From the NCBI GenBank assembly GCA_963942565.1, contig OZ012685.1, positions 24,734,553 to 24,798,552 of the forward strand: a stretch of DNA of 64,000 nt. Direction: 5' to 3'. A model generated the notes under the pieces. The model saw only the letters and a list, made by a program, of their open reading frames with translations, did no database searches and was not told the DNA's origin. Numbering within the stretch: the first letter of the stretch is position 1; every line of letters begins with the position of its first letter. The translations under genes were made by a program, and so were the position numbers. Below, piece by piece: positions 46,061 to 59,000 of the stretch. This stretch comes from Maea johnstoni. Its lineage: Eukaryota > Annelida > Polychaeta > Spionida > Magelonidae.

Positions 46061-46334
46061 CAATGCAGACATTTAAATCCTGCACCAGTCGACCAGACGT
46101 CGGCCAATGCCTGGTTGTACAAACCCCCATGGACAACATGTCAAAAAATAGGCCAAGCACATCAGTGGCACACGTAGCTTGCGAACCAATCATACATTGT
46201 AGCTGCATTCAGTTGTGAGGTCAAGGACTTGTGGTCTCATCCATGCCCATGAAACTGTGTGGCAATTTGCGTATGGTCGTGTACTGTGCCAGGGCTGCCA
46301 ACACATTTAGTGCAGGAATTAAAGGCCGGCACTG
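46061..46334 (+). mobile_element. mariner-like MITE, copy a
   Basis: Starts CAATGCAGACATTTAAATCC and ends with the inverse CCGGCACTG after GTGCAGGAATTAAAGG. Interior GTCGACCAGACGTC and CCAAGCACATCAGTGGC. The TA flanks have decayed. Confidence 0.75.
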
Positions 46335-46554
46335 CATGTTCTGTAGTACTATTTTTTAAAGGGAACACGTTAAGTATGCCGGTTGACTCCTGAGACTTCA
46401 CGTAGTGACGTATTAATATATCTACGTAACACCCTCATGACAATTGCATAACATATAGGCTGAATTTCGTGCCCATATCATTCATTTCATCAGTTCCTAT
46501 CAGCAGCTATCATTCATTATGAGATAGTCTGTGCAAGATCTGGGATCGTATTCA

Positions 46555-46770
46555 AAAGCAAAATGAGGGTAAAAATTATTATCATGTCCAAAGCAAAAGG
46601 ACGCAAAAATATTTGAAAACCTTCTATACTTTGCCATTTTGGTATTCAATGAATAGCTCTAGCTGAGTTCTCTCAGATGAGTGCCCATGTGGTAAGGTTT
46701 CGGTAATTTTCTCAGTTTTTTTTGCATAATTTTGTATTGGCCAAATGAGCCACCAGCAGCATAACGATTA
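46555..46770 (+). mobile_element. piggyBac-like MITE, copy 3
   Basis: Diverged left end. Interior CAAAGCAAAAGGACGCAAAA, TTGGTATTCAATGAATAGCT, CTCAGATGAGTGCCCATGTG and TATTGGCCAAATGAGCC are clear. Confidence 0.7.
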
Positions 46771-47198
46771 AGAAATAACTGATATAGATATAAATGATAC
46801 AGATCCCTACAATATTACGTTTTTTCTTCCAAAATAAATTGCGGGTATCGTGAACATTACATGTATGGTGCTCTCTCAGATGAGCTGTAAATGTTTCTAG
46901 ATACATGTAGCGAGCAATCGAGATGTATTCATATTGCGCTATTAATGATATGCCGTATATTACGCAATCTAAGTGTCAGGGGTCAAGTGCTGAGTGTCCA
47001 GCAAATGTGTTAATAAAGGTTTAATGGGTATGAACAAGAAGGTTATGAGGTACATTTACTTATGTTCCTATTGCGTTGACGCCTATTTTATGAACGTACA
47101 GCATCTAATTTCATGTGCAACTATGGCTTAGACCAATTAGTATAGTGTCTTGGTCTCTTATCTCTCATCTCCACTCCAGTCTTATCACCCATCCTGAA

Positions 47199-47408
47199 CC
47201 CTTTCAATGCTGAGGCTAGTTTAGTCCAAAGCAAAAAGGACGCAAAGATTTTGTTAATATCATCTAAACCCTATCATGTTGGTATTCATTGGAAAGCTCT
47301 TCTGGGTACTCTCAGATGAGTACCCATGTGCCAGGGTTACAGTCCTTGTTTATCGTTTTCTTTGCATCAATTTGCAATGGCCAAATTAGCCACTAGCAGC
47401 ACACTGGT
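47199..47408 (+). mobile_element. piggyBac-like MITE, copy 4
   Basis: Starts CCCTTTCAATGCTGAGG after TGAA (a changed TTAA). Interior AAAGGACGCAAAGATT, TCATGTTGGTATTCATTGGA, TCAGATGAGTACCCATGTGC and GGCCAAATTAGCCAC. Confidence 0.75.
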
Positions 47409-47926
47409 AGATTTCTGTCTACGAATCCGTACAGGCCATAACCAGATAACTGTGAAAGATACGCCAAGAGGCGCACCACAATTTGAGTATGATAAGGCAT
47501 AGAATGTCCCTAGATGCATGCACTTGACTATCAAAATTTATTTCGCAACGGTAAGTGTAGGATATTGTCTTTAGTGATGAGCTGCTACTTACGAAAAGCG
47601 TATCTTGTATGTGTAAGTATTCAATCAAGAAGTAGACGAAGCTATACACGAGTATGATAAAACCAAGAAAGTCCCAAGAGACATAAATTGTATCAGTAAA
47701 ATCTTTGGGTTATCTGAATTTTTTTTTTTTTTTGTAGTCGTATATGCATTGTAGCAAACCAAAATTGGCCGATGGAAAATATCAAATAGCTATAGCATAC
47801 ACAAAATATGATATGTACGGATTTCGTTATGATGCTGAGAATGCAATTGTTTTTCTATACAGTGTGATAATTATATGGAACTAGCAATCAATTGCAATTT
47901 CTGACATTAACAGTCAAATTCGTCCC
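47409..47926. other. No recognised gene
   Basis: Ordinary AT-rich sequence; a T run near 47720. No frame with recognisable motifs. Confidence 0.4.
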
Positions 47927-47928
47927 TA

Positions 47929-48192
47929 CAGTACAGACATTTAATTCCTGCATCAGTCGACCGGACGTCTACCAGTGCCTGGTTGTACAAACACCCTTGG
48001 ATAACATGTCAAAAAATAAGCCAAGCACATCAATGACCCATGCAGCTGACGAATCAATGCTACGTTCTGTTGTGAGACTAGGGATCTGTGGTCGCATCCA
48101 TGCCCAGGAAACGGGGTGGCAATCGGGCGTGCAGTCGTGTATTATGCACGGAATGTCCACGCATTAAGTGCAGGAATTGAGTGCGGGCACTG
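47929..48192 (+). mobile_element. mariner-like MITE, copy b
   Basis: 264 bp with TA on both sides (47927-47928 and 48193-48194). Ends CAGTACAGACATTTAATTCC and, inverted, CAGTGCCCGCACTCAATTCC. The CAGT start and TA target are typical of Tc1/mariner. No coding. Confidence 0.8.
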
Positions 48193-48439
48193 TATGTGTA
48201 TAATAAACTGTACTAGAATTTAGGCCTTTGTTTTAAGACACTAGAATATACAATTGTACGTTAGTATGGAATGATACCCGTCAGTGTTAAATGTTAAAAT
48301 TATAATTCAACGAATTAAGTGGTGAAATCCATCATCATAAGTCGTAACGCACCTGTCACTGTTTTTCTGAGATTGGCAATCGAAAAGACTTGAAGTCAGA
48401 ATACAAAATGTAAAATAAAAATTGGCAAAAACAAATTGT

Positions 48440-48520
48440 AAAAAACAAGTATTTGGAATTTCTTTTTTCGTCACTTTTTCTGACATATTGCGGCTAGTTC
48501 ATGACTAGCAAAGACCGTTG
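48440..48520 (-). mobile_element. SINE tail fragment, copy 4
   Basis: TTTGGAATTTC, TTTTTCGTCACTTTTTCTGAC, ATATTGCGGCTAG and TTCATGACTAGC match the 3' part of the SINE at 44585 in the same orientation. The rest of the element is absent. Confidence 0.6.
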
Positions 48521-48580
48521 TTTTGCTGGCTTTAGCCGACAAATATTAAAGGACGGGGTTGGTAGCCGTTTGATGCCTGA

Positions 48581-48651
48581 TGACGTCATAGTGCCGCTCA
48601 CCTCAGCGCCACTGCTTTCGCCGTTATAAATTTCATGGTGTTCTGAAGATC
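48581..48651 (+). promoter_or_regulatory. Probable Pol II core promoter (CRE, TATAAA, initiator)
   Basis: TGACGTCA at 48581-48588, TATAAA at 48625-48630, and an initiator-like TCAGCG with its A at 48652, 27 bp from the first base of the TATA. The spacing is right for TATA-dependent initiation on the plus strand. No neighbouring repeat overlaps it. Confidence 0.55.
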
Positions 48652-48714
48652 AGCGCTTTCAACAGATGAGCAGCATACGTAAAGCCTCGAGAATGCTGGG
48701 ACCAAGCTAAACAG
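48652..48714 (+). other. Probable 5' exon ending at a strong splice donor
   Basis: 63 bp from the predicted start to AAACAG|GTAAGT. The only ATG frame in it (48666, 14 codons, ending TAA before the donor) would be a short upstream frame, so the exon is probably mostly untranslated. No downstream exon could be linked. If real, the rest of the gene lies in or beyond the repeats to the right. Confidence 0.45.
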
Positions 48715-49037
48715 GTAAGTTATATGTTTCTCATCCCAGCAAGCACGCACCTGTGACACTGCCTTGCTGTTTTCCATTCATTACATAGGTAAAGAACACT
48801 ACTTAGCGGTCTGTACGTGTCACCCTGGGCTGGACTGGAGCCAACGATGTCTATGTATGGATGGCGTTCTGACTAATCACTCACTATAAAGCCCCTGTGA
48901 CCTGTCTATGCTTCAGCGCATAATGGAATCCATATTGTTCATATTTAATCTAGGGGTTAAGTAATCAGTGTAGGGCCCTGTTGTCAGTTCCTGTTCAGTT
49001 CATATGAGAATCATATGGTGTACATGTACATGCTCAG

Positions 49038-49040
<3 letters not shown>

Positions 49041-49107
<67 letters not shown>
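49041..49107. repeat. (CT)n microsatellite
   Basis: About 33 CT units, perfect. Confidence 0.95.
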
Positions 49108-49109
<2 letters not shown>

Positions 49110-50235
49110 GAAAACCAATTATCACTCATACACTTGTCTGCCAAATATGGATATCTAGTATCGTTATTGATGAAGGCTTCATGGCCGAATGTCTGATAAT
49201 AAGAAACACGAAACATAACATATATATTGACTCAAAATCCTTTACCAAATATGGAACCAACCAATTTTAGATAGATATGTAAAGTGTGAAAAATGCAGGT
49301 CGTTCAAAAACCAGAACATGTTTGACATGAATATTGTACAATTGTTTGTTTACGTGTTAAATAACAGACTAATTGCAACTATTTCAATTGGAACACATGT
49401 TCTTTTGTTCCGAACATGTTGGAAATTGACTTTCCAATTAAGGATATTTTTGTCGTTGAAAAAAAAACCTCGTTGCGTGCATACCGGTAATTATTATACC
49501 AATCATTGCTATTTTTATTGAAAAGAAAGGCTTTAAAACCATTGCAGATAATAGCACCATTTACCAATGTGATACGAACTGGAAGACCTGTTTAAGGAAC
49601 AGGATGCAATTCTTAGCTCATGCCAAACCTGAACGGGCATCGTGGAAGGAAAATGTGAACATTGGCACGATGTTCGGTTTATGTCTTTGCCTTTGCCAAA
49701 ATGATTTTATGCAAACCAAATGCACTACTATATGGATATATGCAAATCAAATAAAATTCAATGTTTTTTGGATGAGTACTTGTATGTGTTGGTTTTAATC
49801 ATCGGAACGCATGCGTGGGCTAAATTTGATTTGTAGATTTCAAAATAAATACAGAAATGTGTAATCGGATTTCTTTTTATTTCAAATAAATACAAATTAT
49901 TTCGGAGATATCTTAGGTATTTATTTCTATTATAAAGAATTGAACTTGTTGATTTCGAGCGGGTGCCCATTTTACATGTACGTTCAAGGAAGTTGCTCTT
50001 GTAAATAAGCTGACACATACTGATTACTATGAGTTCCATATTGCACCTGTAATAAAGCCTTCCTGACCCTTAAGTGACATCAGTGATAATACATTGACAA
50101 CTAAGCCAGGTGTCATCTACCTGACGCAAAGAAGTGTTCCCGTCTTCGTCAAATGACCACTTTGATTGCCTCTATAATTAACCAATTAATAATGCTCGTA
50201 GCGGCCTGACGATTTTGGATGAAGTGTTATAGAAC
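49108..50235. other. No recognised gene
   Basis: AT-rich. Overlapping frames of 60-90 codons on both strands have no recognisable motif. If 48.7 kb is a first exon, this is intron. Confidence 0.4.
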
Positions 50236-50495
50236 CAGACGAGAGAAGATATTTCTACTGGAACTCCGGAGCATTAATGGGTAAAGCAATGCTAATTGGT
50301 TGAAAGCTACGTCATCAGTCACTGTTCTGGAGCCCATCAACATGTGTTGATTAAGCGTCTGGTGGTATATGTCATTCAGTGCAGCGGCCAGATGTCATCA
50401 AAGGCTTTGGAAATATCAAACGGTTACGAGTCAATGGTAGATTCATCAATAGCCATATAATGCCATTTTTACATTATTTACATTATGATAACACA

Positions 50496-50497
<2 letters not shown>
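50236..50497 (+). repeat. Dispersed repeat leading into an AT array, copy 2
   Basis: Aligned with 35477-35716. It runs into (AT)n at 50498. Confidence 0.7.

Positions 50498-50590
<93 letters not shown>
50498..50590. repeat. (AT)n microsatellite
   Basis: About 93 bp of AT with one TATG interruption near its left end. Confidence 0.95.
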
Positions 50591-50592
<2 letters not shown>

Positions 50593-50959
50593 AAAATGAA
50601 AAACATAATTGATCAGGAACAGGGATATGGAAAAGCAACACACTGACTCTTTATTTCAGTTTTCAAAAACCATTCACAAATATTTGATTTGGTAATGGTA
50701 TGCTTTGACTAAGATTAGTTGACATTTGATTCTTACACATAATCTATCTAAAGGTGACACATGAGAAATATAAACTTTTAAAACTGCCATACAGATCACG
50801 GTACAAAATTAAAATCCTGCAAACAACATTAGTTGATTCTTTCCAAGGAAACGAGGAACGCACAGTGTCATTAATGCCTTACTTTAATCATTAATTATGT
50901 GTAATTGTCTTTCAACCTGATATAACTATAATTTGCTGAAGAAAGGCAATGGAGTTAAG

Positions 50960-51137
<178 letters not shown>

Positions 51138-51604
51138 ACACACACAAACACACTTATATATCATTCTTAGGAGAGCGACGAATAGAACCGTTGACCTTCT
51201 AGTCATATGTGAAATTAAGTGTAGATTTTGTAAGTAATTAGTACATACAGACATGGTTCTCACATGCAGCTCGCGTATCCCACCTCGCTGTATACGGGAA
51301 AACACTAAACAATCGACCACTTGGGAGGCTTGCAGCAATTACGTGCGAAGTAAAAGGTGAAGCAGTATCTAATTATACGCCTAGTATTTAGGCCTACACT
51401 GTAACCTAGCCCGAGAGTCAGTGATGATCCTTCATTAGGAGTTGACTATTGACTGCCATGGCAACACAAGGTTGTTCTTTAGAATGCTAAAAGGATAGTG
51501 CTGTTTAATTAAGGTATAATTGCATATGAGGAAGAAGGCAAGAGGGTTTGTGTTCTTCATATTTTTAATAGTTTTAATCCTTGTGAGGCTAGGAACTACT
51601 CCGG
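51138..51604. other. No recognised gene
   Basis: Ordinary sequence with no supported frame, RNA gene or element end. Confidence 0.4.
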
Positions 51605-52072
51605 ACGCTAATTCCTGTAGAAACGCCAATTGCAATAAATTACTTCAATTGTAATAGCACCCGTAAATGTAATGAATAATTACATCAAATGTAATAACAA
51701 CCACAAATGTAATAAAAATACATTAGATTTAACAACCATCCGCATGTGTAACAAATAGTTCACACTATGTTTATTATAAACCTTTAAAAATGTAACGAAA
51801 AATAAACCAAATACAATATTACAGTTGATGTAAAAAAGTACTGTAATACATTTGTGGTTGACTTTTCGTTGGGTCAATTATTACATTTGGTGTATTTAGT
51901 TTATTATTACATTTATGGACTGTTTCACATTTGCTTTAATTTGTTACCACATTTGATGTAAATTTTTAATGCATTTGTAGTTATCAATACATTTGTTGCA
52001 TCTTTATTCCCTTTTTAATTGCTATTACATGTGATGTCATGTATTACACAGATGTTATAACACACGCTCTTG
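51605..52072. repeat. TTACATTTGGTGT repeat family, copy 2
   Basis: About a dozen ATTACATTTG / CAAATGTAAT lines in both orientations; the left half is mainly the inverse of the right half. It ends GATGTCATGTATTACA then TGTTATAACACACG, as copy 1 does. Longer than copy 1. Confidence 0.6.
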
Positions 52073-52359
52073 TTAATGCAATACAATGAAATATTTTGCC
52101 TCGCATTTTCTTTTTTCCTTGTTTACAGTCACACAGTTTTCCCCAGCGAGTTTTAATTTCAAAAGTAATGTTTTCTCAGTTCATCGACGGGAATGTCTCG
52201 CCTTAATATGATGTCATAATCAACAACGATATATATTTGGCATTCTCCAAAACGTATTGTGAAATAAAGTATTGTAGATCTTACTGAACGTAAGGCACTA
52301 TGAGCAGATTTGACTGTGTCACATGGACCACAATACTTATTTTTCATTTTTATACCCTA

Positions 52360-52408
52360 CAGTACAGACATTTAATATCTGCATCAGTCGACCGGAAATC
52401 TGCCAATT
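52360..52408 (+). mobile_element. mariner-like MITE, copy d (left end only)
   Basis: TA then CAGTACAGACATTTAATATC, and TCAGTCGACCGGAAATCTGC. The rest is absent. Confidence 0.7.
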
Positions 52409-52732
52409 AAGTGTTATTTATAAACTATAAAATATATCTATTAATATGTAATAATGCAAACGGAGACGACGAAGTCTCAATGTATCTCTTCTTTCCTCGT
52501 CCCCTTTTAACCTATTAGTGCTCACAGATGCCAAACCAGCCTGAAACTGTTGATTATATCTTTTAAGCGAAAGCATAGTTGGGAATTTCTTTTGAAAGAG
52601 AAATATTAATAAAAACACTTCCAACAACTCTCCATCAAATATTTTGTAAAATCATTTTCAATTCCTAAGGTATTGACGCAAGTAGTGTAGATCCAGACAA
52701 CACATTCTAGCGGAATTATTTTAAAGTATTAA

Positions 52733-52939
52733 TACTTCCAATGCTAAGGCTACTTTCGTACAAAGCACAAGGAGGCAAAGAATTTTGAAAACCATCTAAA
52801 CCCACTCGTGTTGGTATTAATGGGATTGCTCTTGCTGAGTACTTTCAGATGAGTTCCCATGTGCCAGGGTTTCAATCATTTTTCAGCTTTTTTTGCATTA
52901 TTTCGTTTATGGCCAAATTAGACACAAGTACCATTAGGG
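52733..52939 (+). mobile_element. piggyBac-like MITE, copy 5
   Basis: 207 bp between TTAA at 52729-52732 and 52940-52943. CCAATGCTAAGGCTACTTTC, CAAAGCACAAGGAGGCAAAG, TGTTGGTATTAATGGGA and CCCATGTGCCAGGGTTTC. Confidence 0.8.
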
Positions 52940-52943
52940 TTAA

Positions 52944-53497
<554 letters not shown>

Positions 53498-53957
53498 GTT
53501 GCCCTGTCTGTATTGTAGCGCTTTATTAAAAATCCAACATTTGATGAACCAAATATACGCTAAATGATACGTGATACGTTTATGGCATGGACTGAGTGCA
53601 TTTAACACAGCACTAGTTTACTTTCCATGTGTCATACTTTATTGATTTGGAACTCGTCGTTATACACTGATTCACCTATAGATCTTCACTTATCTCGAGG
53701 CCAATTGCGTAGGTAGGCAATCTACCACAGTACGACTCCAGTATCGATCGACTCTCAAATGTTGATTGTTATTTCCAGGATTGCCATTGTCTAGTTGACT
53801 CTTTGGCCTCAGGCCTACAAGACGGTTATATATTATAAGGCTTTTACAAATACCTTACATGATTCCTTGGCAATTGTCTCTTTCTGTTGATTCGGCCTTT
53901 TATCTGATTGATGGAGAGATGGAAGGAAACAGTTTGTTATTTCAGAGTGAAGTTTAA

Positions 53958-54163
53958 CCCTTGTGCTGGTGGTTGCTATTTGGTGAATACAAAATGATGC
54001 GAGAAAAAGCTGGAAAATTACTGAAACCCTGGCATATGAGTACTCATCTGATAGTACTCATTACGAGCTTTCCAATGCATACCAACATGGCATGGTTCAA
54101 GAGATTTTCAAAATTGTCTTCGTTTTTGTGCCTTTGACGAAAGTAGTTTCAGCATCGATAGGG
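53958..54163 (-). mobile_element. piggyBac-like MITE, copy 6 (best ends)
   Basis: 206 bp with intact TTAA at 53954-53957 and 54164-54167. It starts CCCTTGTGCTGGTGG and ends TTTCAGCATCGATAGGG, so the termini are CCCTN...NAGGG, the piggyBac form. Inverse orientation relative to copy 1. No coding. Confidence 0.85.
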
Positions 54164-54167
54164 TTAA

Positions 54168-55504
54168 GGTATGAACTATAACTGCGATGTATATCAATGT
54201 AATGCACAATACTTTAAATCGATTGATTGCAGGAAGGGTATAGGCCAATGAGTAAATTACATATTCGATTAAGCTGTTTCCACTATCCGCTCAATGGACA
54301 CGATCTTTCACCAATTGTTTGATTGTACTTACGTACACACAGCTGATTTTTATTGTCTCCATTCCTTCAGGCCAATCCGTTGTAACATTGGGAGTAATGA
54401 CAATAATCATGCATTACATAAACGACGGAGAAATTATAGCAAACAGAATCGTACAGGCATATTTCAATCAGTTTAGTCATTTAGTTGATGGTAATGCTAC
54501 CGGAATATTGCATGCTAAATTTACGCTTTTTCGTAAATGTCAGTGATTTTTCTTCAATCAGCAATAATTTGGAATTCATATGTACTGTAGATTTTTTCGC
54601 ACTAGCAAAAACAATCAACAAACATGCATAGGGTTTTCCCCAGTGCCATATTGGTCTAGAACAGTAGGAGATTTTCACGCATAAAATTTTCATGCATGGG
54701 ACTTTTCGCGTCCGTGCTAATCTCCCGGGTTTGATTCCCGCTTGAAACATATGCAAATATTGGCAGTGGCGTACATTGTAGATTTACACGGTGATTTTAA
54801 GTTAATTCGTCAACCTCCAAAAAGTTAACTAACTAGTCAAGGTGAGGCATGCTTGCCAGGAATGTTTTTTAATTCAGATTCATCCTGACTCCCGTTCGTA
54901 TCCTGATCAAAGTGCATTGCATAGACAAATAAGTGTACTTTCGCACTGAGGCTCATGAACACTTGAAGTACATGTATTCGACTGGCACTGATCGCTTCAT
55001 AGCGCGTGGCGTTAAAAGATACTGCCTGCGGATGCAACACGAACATCCATTAGAACCTGTGACGGTTGAAGTTTTCTCCGGGTAAAAATGTTAAATTAGG
55101 ATAAAAGACAATTCACGTCATAGATTATTTCCCGTAGCAGTAAGGGTTGCCGCAACAGCCGAGTGGTCGAAGCAGTGCGCATGTGCATGTAATGCTCGCT
55201 GTCTTTAGGCCATTGCCAAGATGCCGCAATACAAGTACGAGTCTTTGCACACTGTCGTTTCCCCCACTTTTAACAATTTGCAAGTCACATGATTTAGTCT
55301 TATAACGACAGAAAAGATATCATCGTTATCATATAACAGAAAATGTCAACTCGTAATGGTTCCTAAGCATACATTCTTCAAAACACAGCCTCGCTGCTTA
55401 ACAAACCGTCCTCACAAAATCATCATACTAATACTTATACTAATAAGACCAGTTCCGATGCATAACGCATCTGGTAACAGGGACCACCTGTCTCTAAAGC
55501 GCAT
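54168..55504. other. No recognised gene; tRNA-like remnants
   Basis: 54731-54746 reads CCGGGTTTGATTCCCG, a B box-like sequence. 55148-55172 reads CGCAACAGCCGAGTGGTCGA, an isolated relative of the A box found in the satellite at 56-61 kb. No protein-coding frame is supported. Confidence 0.4.
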
Positions 55505-55790
55505 TTTTAGAACATGTGAGAAAGTTGCTAGTGCCTTGGGGTTAGGCGGTGGTTTTCGCCGGATACTCCGATTTCCTCCATCACTTACAACTGGCTAGTC
55601 TTTTTCTGTGTCTCCTAATACTATTATTTTATGTTCCAATATAAAATTATGATATCCTAAATTATGTAACCAATTCTTAATTTCTCTCTAAAATTGTTGG
55701 GCTCTTTCACACAAGACGACTTTGCCGTTACTATGGCAGAAAAAGTAACGCAAAATTCAGTCCAAATTCCAAAGAGCATTTTAGAATCAC
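55505..55790 (+). mobile_element. tRNA-derived SINE, copy 3
   Basis: GAACATGTGAGAAAGTTGCT, GCCTTGGGGTTAGGCGGTGG, CGCCGGATACTCCGATTTCC and CAACTGGCTAGTC, then about 130 bp of unrelated AT-rich sequence, then ATGGCAGAAAAAGTAACG, the expected tail. The unrelated segment replaces a few bases of the SINE body, so it is an insertion or replacement. Confidence 0.7.
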
Positions 55791-56084
55791 GCAGTCAATT
55801 GCCTGTCTGTTCTGGTATGGGTGGTCCTTCTATATTAGTCTCATTATCGCTCTAATGCAAAGCACTTCTCGCTGCTGAGAAATCCATCAAGAACTTTAAT
55901 CACTCTGAGAAGCCGCATCGACGGATGGTCTAATTGAGCTGCTTAGTGATCATGTTTGAGAGGTGGATTAAGGGAAAAGCTGCTTTAAGTGGCTGTTCTC
56001 CAGCCGCGCAGCGTGCCTGGGATGCGAAGGATGGCAAAAAGCCGCGATGTGGTGTAAATCTTTTCTTGACATGATCTTTTCTTT
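55791..56084. other. Spacer left of the satellite
   Basis: No gene. Its right part (AGCCGCATCG, TTCGCGCTCTGGGATGTGCC) grades into the first diverged satellite unit. Confidence 0.4.
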
Positions 56085-59000
56085 GTTCTTCGCGCTCTGG
56101 GATGTGCCCTGATGGCCGAGTGGTCTAAAGCTTAGCCACAGATAGCTGCTGTCATTCACCACTGCCCAGACTTTCTCTTTCTTCGCACTGTGGGGCCTGC
56201 CCTGATGGCCGAGTAGCCTAAAGTATTGCCGTTGACTGCTTGCTGCCGTTCACCACTGCCTGGATCTTCCTTTTCTTCGCACTGTGGGGCCTGCCCAGAT
56301 GGCCGAGTGGTCTAATTTTAGCCTAGCCACAGATAGCTGCTGTCATTCACCACTGCCTGGATATTCCCTTTTTCAAAGTGGGGGATCTGCCCTGATGGCC
56401 GGGTGGTCTAAAGCCTAGCCATAGATACCACTGGCCAAATCTTCCCATTCTTCGCACTGTGGGGCCTGCCCTGATGGCCGAGTGGTCTAGAGCGTAGCAA
56501 CAGACAGTTGCTGTCATATACCACTGCCCGGTTCCTTCCCATTCTTCACACTGTGAGGCCTGCCCTGATGGCCGAGTGGTCTAGAGCGTAGCAACAGACA
56601 GTTGCTGTCATATACCACTGCCCGGTTCCTTCCCATTCTTCACACTGTGGGGCCTGCCCTGATGGCCGAGTGGTCTAGAGCGTAGCAACAGACAGTTGCT
56701 GTCATATACCACTGCCCAGTTCCTTCCCATTGTTCGCACTGTGGAGATTGCCCTGATGGCCGAGTGGTCTAGAGCGTAGCAACAGACAGTTGCTGTCATA
56801 TACCACTGCCCGGTTCCTTCCCATTCTTCACACTGTGGGGCCTGCCCTGATGGCCGAGTGGTCTAGAGCGTAGCAACAGACAGTTGCTGTCATATACCAC
56901 TGCCCGGTCCCTTCCCATTCTTCACACTGTGGGGCCTGCCCTGATGGCCGAGTGGTCTAGAGCGTAGCAACAGACAGTTGCTGTCATATACCACTGCCCG
57001 GTTCCTTCCCATTCTTCACACTGTGGGGCCTGCCCTGATGGCCGAGTGGTCTAGAGCGTAGCAACAGACAGTTGCTGTCATATACCACTGCCCAGTCCCT
57101 TCCCATTCTTCACACTGTGGGGCCTGCCCTGATGGCCGAGTGGTCTAGAGCGTAGCAACAGACAGTTGCTGTCATATACCACTGCCCGGTTCCTTCCCAT
57201 TCTTCACACTGTGGGGCCTGCCCTGATGGCCGAGTGGTCTAGAGCGTAGCAACAGACAGTTGCTGTCATATACCACTGCCCGGTCCCTTCCCATTCTTCA
57301 CACTGTGGGGCCTGCCCTGATGGCCGAGTGGTCTAGAGCGTAGCAACAGACAGTTGCTGTCATATACCACTGCCCGGTCCCTTCCCATTCTTCACACTGT
57401 GGGGCCTGCCCTGATGGCCGAGTGGTCTAGAGCGTAGCAACAGACAGTTGCTGTCATATACCACTGCCCGGTTCCTTCCCATTCTTCACACTGTGGGGCC
57501 TGCCCTGATGGCCGAGTGGTCTAGAGCGTAGCAACAGACAGTTGCTGTCATATACCACTGCCCAGTCCCTTCCCATTCTTCACACTGTGGGGCCTGCCCT
57601 GATGGCCGAGTGGTCTAGAGCGTAGCAACAGACAGTTGCTGTCATATACCACTGCCCGGTTCCTTCCCATTCTTCACACTGTGGGGCCTGCCCTGATGGC
57701 CGAGTGGTCTAGAGCGTAGCAACAGACAGTTGCTGTCATATACCACTGCCCGGTCCCTTCCCATTCTTCACACTGTGGGGCCTGCCCTGATGGCCGAGTG
57801 GTCTAGAGCGTAGCAACAGACAGTTGCTGTCATATACCACTGCCCGGTTCCTTCCCATTCTTCACACTGTGGGGCCTGCCCTGATGGCCGAGTGGTCTAG
57901 AGCGTAGCAACAGACAGTTGCTGTCATAAACCACTGCCCGGTTCCTTCCCATTCTTCACACTGTGGGGCCTGCCCTGATGGCCGAGTGGTCTAGAGCGTA
58001 GCAACAGACAGTTGCTGTCATATACCACTGCCCGGTCCCTTCCCATTCTTCACACTGTGGGGCCTGCCCTGATGGCCGAGTGGTCTAGAGCGTAGCAACA
58101 GACAGTTGCTGTCATATACCACTGCCCGGTCCCTTCCCATTCTTCACACTGTGGGGCCTGCCCTGATGGCCGAGTGGTCTAGAGCGTAGCAACAGACAGT
58201 TGCTGTCATATACCACTGCCCAGTTCCTTCCCATTGTTCGCACTGTGGAGATTGCCCTGATGGCCGAGTGGTCTAGAGCGTAGCAACAGACAGTTGCTGT
58301 CATATACCACTGCCCGGTTTCTTCCCATTCTTTGCACTGTGGGCACTGCCCTGATGGCCGAGTGGTCTAGAGCGTAGCAACAGACAGTTGCTGTCATAAA
58401 CCACTGCCCGGTTTCTTCTCATTCTTCACACTGTGGGGCCTGCCCTGATGGCCGAGTGGTCTAGAGCGTAGCAACAGACAGTTGCTGTCATATACCACTG
58501 CCCGGTCCCTTCCCATTCTTCACACTGTGGGGCCTGCCCTGATGGCCGAGTGGTCTAGAGCGTAGCAACAGACAGTTGCTGTCATATACCACTGCCCGGT
58601 TCCTTCCCATTCTTCACACTGTGGGGCCTGCCCTGATGGCCGAGTGGTCTAGAGCGTAGCAACAGACAGTTGCTGTCATATACCACTGCCCAGTCCCTTC
58701 CCATTCTTCACACTGTGGGGCCTGCCCTGATGGCCGAGTGGTCTAGAGCGTAGCAACAGACAGTTGCTGTCATATACCACTGCCCGGTTCCTTCCCATTC
58801 TTCACACTGTGGGGCCTGCCCTGATGGCCGAGTGGTCTAGAGCGTAGCAACAGACAGTTGCTGTCATATACCACTGCCCGGTCCCTTCCCATTCTTCACA
58901 CTGTGGGGCCTGCCCTGATGGCCGAGTGGTCTAGAGCGTAGCAACAGACAGTTGCTGTCATATACCACTGCCCGGTTCCTTCCCATTCTTCACACTGTGG

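Noticed and set aside
47929-48192. TTAA as the target site of the CAGT-ended MITE family (TTTAATTCCTGCAC core)
   Set aside because: Similarity between copies continues outside the TTAA to a CAGTxC end flanked by TA, so the TTAA is internal.
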